Of a stretch of 64,000 bases of DNA, positions 45,401-54,169 are shown in pieces (within the stretch, counting starts at the first letter, position 1; every line of letters starts with the position of its first letter). Origin of the DNA: Pseudopyrenochaeta lycopersici (taxonomy: Eukaryota > Ascomycota > Dothideomycetes > Pleosporales > Pseudopyrenochaetaceae). The stretch spans positions 186,001 to 250,000 of the forward strand of contig NHZP01000006.1 in assembly GCA_003313425.1 (NCBI GenBank), given 5' to 3'. The position numbers and the translations under genes were made by a program. The notes under the pieces are model-generated. The model was not told the origin of the DNA and did no database searches. It saw nothing but the letters and a program-made list of their open reading frames with translations.

Positions 45401-45695
45401 TAGGCGTTAGATCTTGTTGTATCGGCGTTGTTTCATTCGGTCCGCAACAACTCTCTGCGCAGTCGTCTGAGTCGCTGTCTGTGTCTGTCAACGGCGGGTC
45501 GCAGTTGTTTGTATCCTTAGAAGGCGGCTCGCAGCAGTCACTCATTCCTGTTGCTTTGTTTTGTTCGATACTTGTCGAAGCCGACGACGATGTTGACGCG
45601 GGAATAGTCTCCGCAGTAACATCTTTGGTGTCTTTCTGGTTTCTAGCGTCGCCTGTCGCATTGCTCGATCCACAGCAGCCCCCTCCGCAGGCCAT
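42456..45695 (-). CDS. Copper-exporting P1B-type ATPase with Cys-rich N-terminus (CrpA-like)
   Basis: Intronless frame of 1079 residues from ATG 45695 (MACGGGCCGSS); an upstream in-frame ATG at 45746 would add a hydrophobic leader and is less likely. The first 260 residues hold ten Cys-Cys pairs (GGGCCG, SDCCEP, ESCCGP, KTCCST, GSCCAS, RGCCSS, SSCCAS, DDCCAQ and TGCCSDN twice), a metallothionein-like copper buffer. One heavy-metal-associated domain follows (GMTCTGC, about 280-286). Core P-type ATPase motifs are intact: TGES (609-612), the CPC copper motif (721-723), the phosphorylation site DKTGT (765-769), the His-Pro dipeptide (His803) and GDGTND (969-974). The protein should pump Cu(I) out of the cytosol using ATP. 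The architecture matches copper-tolerance pumps such as Aspergillus CrpA rather than the Golgi Ccc2 type. The gene name is inferred from architecture only. Confidence 0.93.
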   Translation of the reverse strand: MACGGGCCGSSNATGDARNQKDTKDVTAETIPASTSSSASTSIEQNKATGMSDCCEPPSKDTNNCDPPLTDTDSDSDDCAESCCGPNETTPIQQDLTPSNTECQKTCCSTVEAKPTKASTSGSCCASPDPLVAKTTATPLQYTSSGRGCCSSDRAPATSTPKNKQCGNGAELKSSCCASSAQSISSNSCADDCCAQDETDGDVIGGDVKSPCSATTSTTCNPGAKATGCCSDNTGTTGCCSDNKKGTTVDTIESISSGSDLVDLEKGGTGREHIILSISGMTCTGCETKLKRTLGTLQYVSSLKTSLVLARAEFDITQGAATAEDVIKHLQRTTEFKCEQISAQGSSLDLICSSEPTSFIKGEWPDGVLDVRRVDKETIRVDFDAKVVGARDLLEQDWSRSLKLAPPRPDPSLDAGNRHVRHMGWMTLLSAALTIPVLVMAWAPLPEREIAYGSASLALATIVQVVIAGPFYPKAIKALVFSRVIEMDLLIVLSTSAAYIFSVVSFGYMVAGHPLSTGEFFETSTLLVTLIMVGRWVASLARQKAAESISIRSLQTPTAILVREDQVEKDIDARLLQYGDVFKVAPDSRIPTDGTVIHGSSEIDESMLTGESKPLEKQVGSTVIAGSINGSGMLTVRLTRLPGDNTITTIACMVDEAKLSKPKIQDIADKVASYFVPVVVALTIITFVIWIAVGIAVRKQSGSEAAIEAITYAITVLIVSCPCAIGLAVPMVIVVASGVAARRGVIFKSANSIEVAYKTTDVVFDKTGTLTAGRLMVVDEEYFQDENKSPGSLLLGLLANIKHPVSVAVAAHLNARDVVASMVQEAKALPGKGVEGNYEGKILRAGNSRWLELESNAKVQSMLSQGLTAFCFTVDDALVAVFGLQDTLRPEALSTVSQLQQHGLNVHILSGDDDGAVRSIASQLDIPNSNVRSRCSPGGKQAYIKDLLAASPSLTSKSKQRKPIVMFVGDGTNDAVALAQATIGVHMSSGTDIAQSAADIVLVRPNLSSVLTIIAISKKAMHRVAFNFGWSFVYNLFAVLLGAGAFVRARIPPEFAGLGELVSVLPVILAAVLLRWSRI

Positions 45696-46283
45696 AATGG
45701 AAAATGTGAATAAAAAAAGGACGTGGCAACAGAAAAACCTTGTCAAAGGCCAATACGCACTTCAGTATGCTATTTGAGAGAATAGATATGGGCTGGTTTA
45801 AATTGTAGCGGTCAAGGTGGTCGATCTCAAATCGATATGTCACCGCTTTCACGCTTGGCATTTTTCAATTGAAGGCCCAGCCAACTCGCATGCAGGAGAC
45901 TATAAGAAAGATGTTACAATAGCATTACTCTTTGCGTAACACATCTGAACAATCGCGCATCGTAGAGCAGCTAGGTTTCGTTTTTTGCGTTGCTTGATGT
46001 TGAACCTTCCAAATGCGGAAGCTTTCAACACAGTGTGGATTGCAGTGCTGCGCTGGCAATGTTAGAGTCTTTGCGACGTTGCGCGCAATCATATGTATAC
46101 TTGAATTGTTATCGCACTGTAAGCAATAAGACCATATTCCGCTGAGAGGCTCTCGGCAGCCGATATGGGTTTAATTGGTCACTATCAATATCAGGGCAAA
46201 AGAAATATCCAAATCGAACTGAAGTACAAGTTAAACGTGCCATCGGGGTGACAGATCACTTTGCGGCTGATTACCGTGTCTTA
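45696..46283. other. Promoter-side spacer of the copper ATPase
   Basis: About 590 bp upstream of the ATPase start, ending at the TA of the DNA-transposon remnant. I looked for recognisable copper-factor sites and found none I could defend. Confidence 0.5.
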
Positions 46284-46879
46284 CCAGTGGGTGACCAACG
46301 CCAGTGAGTGGTGAGACCCAAAAGCCACCTAAAGTCGTAGAAACAGATCCTCAGTCTCACAATAACTTACTATTACATCTTGAAAGTTCATTTATGGTCG
46401 TCTACTTTTATTTAGTAGCTTCCATTATATCCTTACTCTCATAACTTCTAGTGTTCTCTAGCGATCGAGTTTGAGCTTTTAAGTCTAACATCATGTACAA
46501 GCGAGGCGTCCGCCACACCAACTTTGCTATTGTCTCAGCCTGAATTTGAGTGTGATTAACGGATGAGATAGTTAGCTGTATATAGGCCTCATTTGAGAGC
46601 GATTGGGGTTGTTTTGGTCGAGGCATGGTCGATTCAAGTTCACAAGGTGATCAAATTCTGTGGAGTGGACGCCTCGCTTGAACATGACATTATGCGATTT
46701 CACTGGTTTAGAAGGTTTAAAATTTTGATCGTTCTATAAGTATGAAATATAGCGAGTTTTAGAAAGCCATAAAATACCTTCAAAGATGTAATAATAGGTG
46801 GTTGTTGTTAAGTTTATGAGGGCCTGTTTTCTTGGGTTTTGGTGGTTTTTGTCCACTGACTGGTGTGCTCACTGACTGG
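46284..46879 (-). mobile_element. Internally deleted Tc1/pogo-like DNA transposon (596 bp)
   Basis: Imperfect terminal inverted repeats of about 50 bp: the left end starts CCAGTGGGTGACC and the right end finishes GCTCACTGACTGG. Both are flanked by TA (46282-46283 and 46880-46881), the target duplicated by Tc1/mariner/pogo elements. Within each end the motif CCAGTGRGTG or its relative occurs twice. The interior encodes only the N-terminal fragment of a transposase (46408-46626, minus). The size and structure fit a non-autonomous deletion derivative of a Fot1/pogo family member. Confidence 0.75.
46408..46626 (-). pseudogene. N-terminal fragment of pogo/Fot1-type transposase
   Basis: A 72-codon frame starting at a true ATG (46626), MPRPKQPQSLSNEAYIQL..., with the layout of a psq-type helix-turn-helix seen at the start of fungal pogo-family transposases (a Pro/Lys-rich start, then a helix pattern including QIQAETIAKLV). 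The catalytic DDE domain is absent, and the text after about residue 40 loses resemblance, so it is a remnant. The family assignment is by pattern memory only. Confidence 0.5.
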
Positions 46880-47423
46880 TAAAACGCACTATGATCGATG
46901 GTTTGCGAAACTTGCCCGATACGGCAGGTATGGCTGACACTGCTGATTAGCATCCTGGCCCAGTATTTTGACCACCTTCCAGTTTACTATGATGCGTGAC
47001 AGAATTGTTATGACGCGATTCGCTCTACTGGCCTTCGATGATGTACAACCTGTGATTTCGACTCACATCAGCAAATATTCGCTGCCGAAATTGCCGGCCA
47101 GACTCAGAGGGAATATCGGTTGGTGCAGCTTCGAAAGCAGCTTCCTGGGGTACGCGTTTGCGCTAGGGCGAAAGCTGATGTTCGCTTCGTATAAGTCCAT
47201 GGGATTCGCGCCATGAGCGCTTCTAAAACCTAAGATTACAATTTGTTTCAAGTTGTTTCGTGACTGCAAGACATGATTCATGCGGCACTGATCCTACAGA
47301 TACCCTGCACAGCCATATCTCACACCACGGCTGAATACACATCTGGGGCTTGACGGCTGTTCTTTCAAAGATCTTTCCCGCAATATTTTGAACAGCCATC
47401 GGAGTCGTAACACGAGAGTTGTC
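46880..47423. other. Intergenic region upstream of the HET gene
   Basis: About 540 bp. A plus-strand frame at 46968-47216 (82 codons) starts with an ATG-less or weak start and has no recognisable domain. This stretch should hold the HET gene promoter. Confidence 0.5.
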
Positions 47424-49654
47424 ATGTTCCGAGACCCTTGGCGCGATTGGAGGAAAACAAGATTACGCGTGGCGGCTAAAGTTGGTGTCAGCATCTTAGC
47501 CAAACTCTGGATACGGTCGAAGCGGCTTCGAACGCTCAGAAGTGAGTTGTTTGTCTTATGTTATGATGCTGGCTTGCTGATCTAACAGCGGCGTACCTCC
47601 AACGACGTCTTACGCTCAAGACGCGGAAGTACCAACCACTTCGCAGAGGAGAAATTCGCCTACTTCAAATCAGACCGGGCCATGCGTTGAGCACGATTGA
47701 GTGCGAGTTCTCTTATGCAGACTTGAGCTCTCCTACACACTATGCTGCTTTGTCCTACACCTGGGGTCAAATTGCTCCCTCGATTCCTATTAAAGTCAAT
47801 GGCCATGTCTCGCTCATCTCGGAAAATTTATACCTGGCATTGGTACATCTCCGGAAGAGAGACGTCCTCACACTCTGGGTGGACGCACTTTGCATCAATC
47901 AGGACGACAATGCAGAACGCGCGACTCAGGTCAGTCAAATGAATTACGTGTACCAGCAGGCGGCCTTCGTGTACATATGGCTTGGGGATAGCAACTACCT
48001 CAGCCAGCAAGCCTTTCATGAACTCCATCAACTAAGGAAGCTCTTGGAATGGGATGGCACAATACCTGAGCACCATTTCAGTCCAGCTGCAATGAATCAG
48101 CATCAAAAGTGGAGAGCGATAAGTGAAATCCTCTACCGGCCTTGGTTCCGTCGTGTGTGGGTTATCCAAGAAGCACTATTTGCTCAACGAGCCATGCTGG
48201 TTTGTGGTGAAAGCATTCTTGATCTAAAGCACTTTCTGCAAATAGTCGACTCTATGTTAGGATATAAAGTTTTCAAGGAGGTATTGTCGCATCATCCCAA
48301 TAGGCAGGAGCTGATAGCAGGACCTATGCAAGCGACCCTCAAACAAGTAGAGTTCCTGGTGCAAGCTAAAGTAGCAGAGACCAGGTTTTCCCTTTTCATT
48401 CAGTTTAAAGGGACTCTCTTGGACTATTTAGCCGAGACGCGCTGGGCTGAAGCCACAGATCCGCGGGACAAGGTTTACGGTATACTCAATTTGGTGAAAG
48501 ACGCCTCAAAGCTAGGCCATTACCATACGAAGACGGGTGAGCCTCTCAAATGGTGCCCATTCAAGGTTGACTACACACTACCCAAAGAAGTGGTCTTCAC
48601 CAATGCCTCCAAGGCAATTATATGGACCACACGCTCTCTAGACACCCTCCAATTTGTTAGGCATGACCCGGGTCGTGCGACTGGACTTCCATCGTGGGTG
48701 CCAGACTGGACGAACGAGACACCACACTTAGTTCCGGATTATATTTCGCTATGCTCTAAGTTTGCCAAAGAACAACATCACTGGCGCCCGAGCAGACGTA
48801 AATCCGATGAGCTGTGCGAGACGGATTCTATCCATGATCGAATCACTGCATATTGTCGGCCAGTTTTCGCGTTCCAGGAAGACATACTGTCAGTTCATGG
48901 CATTTACTTTGATACCATCACTGCTCTTTCCCAATATACACATCCACGCGAGCATAATATGTACACAATTGATCCAGCAATCGAAGATGATCATCGAAGA
49001 TTTGAGCTTATGCAGGAGCATCTGGACCTGATGGTCCCCTGGACCAAGGAATGCGTTCAAATTGCCACGGGGTGTTCGCCATATCCGACTGGCCATAGCA
49101 CCTGGTCTCTCCTACGAAGACTACTACACAAAGATGCTACCCTGGAGGACGACTCAATGGTAGAAGATAGCGAGACTCTGCTCGAAGACTGGAGCAGACT
49201 TGAGTCAGCTCTTGCAGCAATGCGGAAGCATGTAGCACTGGAGAACTCAGGCGCTTTGGCCGAAATAGCAGTTGCACAAGCACTTGCACAATTTGGGTAC
49301 CGTTCATATCAGTTGAAGATTGACGGAACAAACTTCTCTCAACGATTCGCCTCGACAGGGAATCGGTATATGGGACTCGTGCCAAAGGGTACAATGATTG
49401 GCGATCTCGTCTGCTTCATCTACGGACAGGAGTTACCACTTGTCTTACGAAGCTGCGCCGATGAATGCTTCATTTTCATCGGTCACGGCAAATTCGCTGG
49501 TGTGGACTTCGACAGTGTCGTTGTAGAGCGAACCTATTCTCCTAAACGAAGACAAAAGGAACCAGAAACTGAACGTCACTTCATTTCTCGTACTGCTAGT
49601 GGGCACAAAACATGCACAGTGCTTAAAGATCCGACTCCATTTTGTCTAGTATGA
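47424..49654 (+). CDS. HET-domain protein
   Basis: Two exons (47424-47541, 47589-49654) separated by a 47-nt intron (GTGAGT ... AACAG) give 727 residues. After splicing, the typical HET entry KYQPLRRGEIRLLQIRPG lies just before YAALSYTWG (residues 91-99). WVDALCINQ (136-144), the YVYQQAAFVYIWLGD segment and FRRVWVIQE follow in order, so the HET domain is complete. The C-terminal 400 residues have no recognisable domain but include the motif GLPSWVPDWT common in this protein class, and a late segment YMGLVPKGTMIGDLVCFIYG that also recurs in HET proteins. HET proteins mediate heterokaryon incompatibility and induced cell death when matched with an unlike partner. No damage is seen. Start ATG 47424 fits the splice phase; no better upstream ATG exists. 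Confidence 0.9.
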
Positions 49655-49712
49655 ATCTTGTTCGTTCAAGGCATCCGCTCTGCGAGTCTCGCATGCGTCT
49701 CGGCCCATCAAA

Positions 49713-49952
49713 TGTACTATTTTAACGTGCCCCACTGCGTAGCGAGACACACAGTGTGGCGAGACAAATAAGGGGTACTTTAACTTTTAATAACTAGAAA
49801 ACCTATACGCGTAAAGAATACTACTATAATTTAATAAAAATAATCTACTATAGCTAATCCTAAATATCTATATTCTACTCTTTCCTAAAAAGTACCTTTA
49901 TATTATTATCTCGAAGCCTAATTTAAATAGCGCCTTCTTTTATAGTGTAACA
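49713..49952 (-). repeat. Putative LTR, minus orientation, left of the F-box/ankyrin gene
   Basis: About 240 bp; on the minus strand it begins TGTTACACTATAAAAG and may end at ATAGTACA (49713). The bases before it on the minus strand (GGGAGGGTAGTC) resemble a polypurine tract. Its first 125 bp recur, inverted, at 53275-53399. The outer end is my best estimate. Confidence 0.6.
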
Positions 49953-50919
49953 GACTACCCTCCCTATAGCGCTAATATTAAGTCTTTATTACTCTAAATT
50001 TTTATAGAATAGCCTTATCTAAGCCTTAGAACCTCCTTCTAATACTTAGAAGCTATTATTAGCTTAGTACGCGCTGTCGGAGGCAAATTTATACAGGGCT
50101 ACTATATTAATTAGTACTTCTATAGAAGTAAATCCCTAATTCTAGCTAATACAAGATAGCCTTGCACTTCTTAGCTTATATATCTGTAGGTAAGATATAT
50201 AGCTATGTAAATCGCACGTGCGCTTAGAATATAATTAAGCTTAGCTTAGGATTAGGAGTAGTACTAAGACTTATATAGCTATAGTACTTATTAGTTAGCT
50301 AATATACTTCTAGTATTAAAGTAGCTTTAATATAGTTTAATATATAATAACTTTAATAGCTTTCTTACTCTTAAGCTCTAAAACTAACTATTACTCTTTT
50401 ACTAACTAAATAAAAAGCTTTTAATTTTAGCTTATAAAAAAAAATATAATTATAAAATAAGATAAAGTAAAATAGCTTTAGTAGTAATATAGCTGTTATA
50501 TAAGTACTATAATTTTTTAAAGTTATAAAAATATACTTTACTTTAATATATAAAAGATATAAAAGGTTTAAATTATTTATATTTATAATATATAGTAAAG
50601 CTATAATAGTAGCTATACTTAGTAAAGTACTGTACTATCTAAGGCTTTATACTATTCTATTACTAGAAATAATAGTTATATCTCTTCTTAATACTATTTA
50701 TTCTAGACGTTTACTATAAGGGTGCAGCTAGAGTAGGTTAGCTACTCTTCCTGCTACTAGTAGTAATATCAAGAGTTAAATTATCTTTAGTGCTGGTCGA
50801 TCCTACTTTTTAAACGTGCTTACTTAGCTACCCTGCAGCTACCTGCCCCACTATCGTCCTCAACTCGTTCCTTTTGGGTATACTTCGTAAACACCTGCCA
50901 ACTAAATGCTACTTTGGCA
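49953..50919. other. RIP-like A+T-rich interior and promoter of the F-box/ankyrin gene
   Basis: Positions 49953-50720 are TpA-rich decayed repeat interior with no coding text that I can follow. Segment 50721-50763 recurs inverted at 53202-53243. From about 50764 composition becomes normal and leads to the gene start at 50920. Confidence 0.55.
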
Positions 50920-52848
50920 ATGTCGCTGCTTGATCTAGCGAACGAGTTGCTCCAATGCATATCAGAAAACCTAGAATTAGAGAGAGATATCAACGCCTTT
51001 GCACAAGCCAACCGCCGCCTCTACCGTCTGCTAAATAACTACCTCTACTGCCACAACATACAACAGTCTGGAAGCTTAGCGTTATTATGGGCTGCCCGAC
51101 ATGGCCAAGAGGCGGCGGTTCGAAGGCTTCTAGGAGAAGGAGCCAATGCCCAAGCTATATATATCTGCAATCAGACGCCGCTGTTGTTGGCGGCAGAGAA
51201 GGGGCATACGGAGGTGGTAAAGCTGCTGCTCGACAAGGGTGCCGACGATAACGCGAATGGTGGAAGGGACGGCAGCGCACTCCAGGCGGCTTCAGAAGGA
51301 GGCCACGAGCAGGCAGTGAAGATGCTGCTTGACAAAGGCGCCGACGTCAACGCGCAGGGTGGATTCTACAGCAACGCTCTCCAGGCAGCTTCAAAGGGAG
51401 GCCACGAGCAGGTAGTAAATATGCTGCTTGACAAGGGCGCCGACGTCAACGCGCAGGGTGGATTCTACGGCAACGCACTCCAGGCGGCTTCACATGGAGG
51501 CCACGAGCAGATTGTGAAGCTGCTGCTCAACCAGGGCGCCGACGTCAACACCCAGGGTGAACTCTACAGCAACGCACTCCAGGCGGCTTCACATGGAGGC
51601 CACGAGCAGATTGTGAAGCTGCTGCTCAACCAGGGCGCCGACGTCAACGTGCATGGTGGGAAGGACGGCAACGCACTCCAGGCGGCTTCAAAGGGAGGCC
51701 ACGAGCAGGTAGTGAAGTTGCTGCTTGACAAGGGCGCCGACGTCAACGCTCAGGGTGGAACCTGCGGCAACGCACTCCAGGCGGCTTCACATGGAGGCCA
51801 TGAGCAGGCAGTGAAGATGCTGCTTGACAAGGGCGCCGACGTCAACGCGCAGGGTGGATACTACGGCAACGCTCTCCAGGCAGCTTCAGAAGGAGGCCAC
51901 GAGCAGGTAGTGAAGATGCTGCTCAACCAAGGCGCCGATGTTAACGCGCAGGGTGGATCCTACTTCAACGCACTCCAGGCGGCTTCATCAAGAGGGTACG
52001 AGCAGATTGTGAAGCTGCTGTTAGACGAGAGTGCCGACGTCAACGCTCAGGGTGGATTCTACAGCAACGCTCTCCAGGCAGCTTCGGCAAGAGGCCACGA
52101 GCAGGTAGTGAAGTTGCTGCTTAATAAGGGCGTCGACGTCAACGCGCAGGGTGGATTCTACAGCAACGCTCTCCAGGCAGCTTCATCTGAGGGCCTTAAG
52201 CAGGTGGTGAAGCTGCTGCTTGACAAGGGTGCCGACGTGAACGCCCAGGGTGGATACTACGGCAACGCTCTCCAGGCGGCTTCAGCAAGAGGCCACGAGC
52301 AGGTAGTGAAGTTGCTGCTTAACAAGGGCGCCGACGTCAACGCTCAGGGTGGATACTACGACAGCGCACTCCAGGCGGCTTCACATGGAGGCCATGAGCA
52401 GGCAGTGAAGATGCTGCTTGACAAGGGCGCCGACGTCAACGCGCAGGGTGGATCCTGCGGCAGCGCACTCCAGGCGGCTTCAAAGGGAGGCCACGAGCAG
52501 GTGGTGAAATTGCTGCTTGACAAGGGCGCCGACGTCAACGCGCAGGGTGGATCCTGCGGCAACGCACTCCAGGCGGCTTCATCAAGAGGGTACGAGCAGA
52601 TTGTGAAGCTGCTGTTAGACGAGAGCGCCGACGTCAACGCTCAGGGTGGATACTACAGCAACGCTCTCCAGGCAGCTTCGGCAAGAGGCCACGAGCAGGT
52701 AGTGAAGTTGCTGCTTAATAAGGGCGCCGACGTTAACGTGCAGGGTGGATACTACGGCAGCGCACTCCAGGCGGCTTCATTAAGAGGCCACGAGCAGATT
52801 GTGAAGCTGCTGTTAGACGAGAGCGCCGACGTCAACGCGCAGGGTTAA
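50920..52848 (+). CDS. F-box-like / ankyrin protein with 16 near-identical repeats
   Basis: Intronless frame of 642 residues from ATG 50920 to TAA 52846-52848. The first 45 residues (LLDLANELLQCISENLE, then RDINAFAQANRRLYRLL) resemble an F-box, suggesting a link to SCF ubiquitin ligases. Two divergent ankyrin repeats follow, then a tandem array of 33-residue units with the core ALQAASxGGHEQVVKLLL. Fifteen full units and one of 29 residues end the protein. The array stops mid-unit at AQG, where every other unit continues with GG, so the C-terminus may be a truncation. The gene keeps normal composition although decayed, RIP-affected repeats lie on both sides. The ankyrin face would bind a target protein, but which one cannot be told. 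F-box recognition is tentative; ankyrin is certain. Confidence 0.88.
   Translation: MSLLDLANELLQCISENLELERDINAFAQANRRLYRLLNNYLYCHNIQQSGSLALLWAARHGQEAAVRRLLGEGANAQAIYICNQTPLLLAAEKGHTEVVKLLLDKGADDNANGGRDGSALQAASEGGHEQAVKMLLDKGADVNAQGGFYSNALQAASKGGHEQVVNMLLDKGADVNAQGGFYGNALQAASHGGHEQIVKLLLNQGADVNTQGELYSNALQAASHGGHEQIVKLLLNQGADVNVHGGKDGNALQAASKGGHEQVVKLLLDKGADVNAQGGTCGNALQAASHGGHEQAVKMLLDKGADVNAQGGYYGNALQAASEGGHEQVVKMLLNQGADVNAQGGSYFNALQAASSRGYEQIVKLLLDESADVNAQGGFYSNALQAASARGHEQVVKLLLNKGVDVNAQGGFYSNALQAASSEGLKQVVKLLLDKGADVNAQGGYYGNALQAASARGHEQVVKLLLNKGADVNAQGGYYDSALQAASHGGHEQAVKMLLDKGADVNAQGGSCGSALQAASKGGHEQVVKLLLDKGADVNAQGGSCGNALQAASSRGYEQIVKLLLDESADVNAQGGYYSNALQAASARGHEQVVKLLLNKGADVNVQGGYYGSALQAASLRGHEQIVKLLLDESADVNAQG
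51274..52845 (+). repeat. 99-bp tandem coding repeat array (16 units)
   Basis: Units start every 99 bp from 51274, each beginning with the codons for (S/N)ALQAAS; the last is shortened to 87 bp. Units 8-9 closely resemble units 14-15, and units 12-13 resemble units 6 and 5, pointing to block duplication of several units rather than one-by-one growth. Confidence 0.93.
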
Positions 52849-53201
52849 AGTGGAGGCGAATGACAACAGTATAGGTCTGTTTGAGTCGCAGCATCCATGG
52901 ACGCTCTCTAGTATATACGCTCACCTTTACTTTTAAGTCATAACAGCGCAACGCGAAAGCTATATTACTAATACAATCTTACTCCTAGTTTAGAATAAAT
53001 CCTTAGCCTATATTTTGCTAGCACAACTGCCTTTGCATATAAATTAGACTTTGTAGTATAAGGAAAATACCTAGGACGTTAATACTAATTCTTCTAGAAA
53101 GATGTTAAAAAACTAGTACTAGCATAGAACAAGTTGTAATACATAAGCATATAACAAGGTGTATATATCACGATAACAAAGGTAGAGTAGTACAGTATAT
53201 C
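52849..53201. other. Gene 3' flank grading into TpA-rich DNA
   Basis: About 350 bp after the ankyrin gene. The first 100 bp look normal; the rest becomes A+T-rich. No gene or RNA recognised. Confidence 0.5.
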
Positions 53202-53243
53202 GCTACTAGTAGCAGAGAGAGTAGCTAACCTGCTCTAGCTGCA
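53202..53243. repeat. Inverted copy of 50721-50763
   Basis: The sequence around GTAGCTAACCTGCTCTAGCTGC is the reverse complement, with a few mismatches, of 50721-50763. Together with the LTR-like pair it forms the arms around the F-box/ankyrin gene. Confidence 0.7.
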
Positions 53244-53274
53244 TATAATACTAATATTTAGATTTATAATACTT

Positions 53275-53399
53275 TGTTACACTATAAAAGAAGGCGCTAT
53301 ATAAATCTAGCCTAGAGGCGATAATATAATTATAACTTTTAGGAAAGAGTATATTATAGATATTTAGGATTAGCTATAGTAAATTATTTTTATTAAATT
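53275..53399 (+). repeat. Truncated LTR copy, inverted relative to 49713-49952
   Basis: 125 bp starting TGTTACACTATAAAAG, aligning to the first half of the 49713-49952 repeat read on the minus strand. It is cut off exactly at the start of Gypsy B, so the right half has been lost. Confidence 0.72.
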
Positions 53400-53701
53400 T
53401 GTAAGGCAGTCAACACGCACAGTTAGGACGGTCTTAGTTGAAGAAACTTAATTTAAAAGGAAATAGATAAAATAGCAGATACCTCTCACCTTTAGGGGAG
53501 AGGTGCTGCCTATATACATAAGCTAGAGCAGGCTAGTCCCGATCTAGTTACCTAGCTTAGTAAAAGGTAAGAGGTAACAGTTACCTTTTACCTGCGTCTA
53601 GTAACTTGGCAGGATTATTACCTTTCACCTGCGTCTAGTAACTTAGAAGGATTAAACCCTTTTACCTGCGTCTAGTAACCTAAAAGGATTAAACCCTAAT
53701 A
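53400..53701 (-). repeat. 3' LTR of Gypsy B
   Basis: 302 bp; on the minus strand it begins TATTAGGG, where other copies have TGTTAGGG or TGTCAGGG. The TpG-to-TpA change has therefore altered the terminal dinucleotide that integrase requires. Confidence 0.92.
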
Positions 53702-54169
53702 CGACCCCCCCCCCTTTAAAATAGTAAGGGCCTCTAAACTAAGAGATAAAAATTTAAGATAAAATATAAGAAAACTGTTTACTACTAAGTCTCTCTAACT
53801 TAGTAAATCTAGTAATAGGCTTTGTATAGCGCTGCGTATGTCTAAACAGTTTCCTATATAAAATTACTAAGCTCTAAGGTGTTTTCTAATACTTTTACCC
53901 CGCGACGTAAAAACAGAACCTAAAGACCTTTATATAATATATATAGAAGTAACCTTTATAATTTTTATTTAGTTATAAGGTCCCTAGACGTAGCGCGTAA
54001 AGTAAGGCGTACTACGCAGAGTAAGGGCGAAGGTAGGTAATCTTAAGGCTATAGATGCGCGAATTAAGGCTGAAGGCGCGTAAATTAAGGCTAGAGGCGC
54101 GCAAATTAAGGTAAATTAAGGCGCGCTAACTTAAGTAAAACTTTTTAGATACCTTTATCGCTGCTAAGA

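Noticed and set aside
44296..45777. 493-codon plus-strand frame opposite the copper ATPase
   Set aside because: Antisense shadow of the Cys/Ser-rich N-terminal and membrane coding region; composition mirrors the real gene.
46968..47216. 82-codon frame upstream of the HET gene
   Set aside because: No domain recognised and overlapped by a minus-strand frame of similar length.
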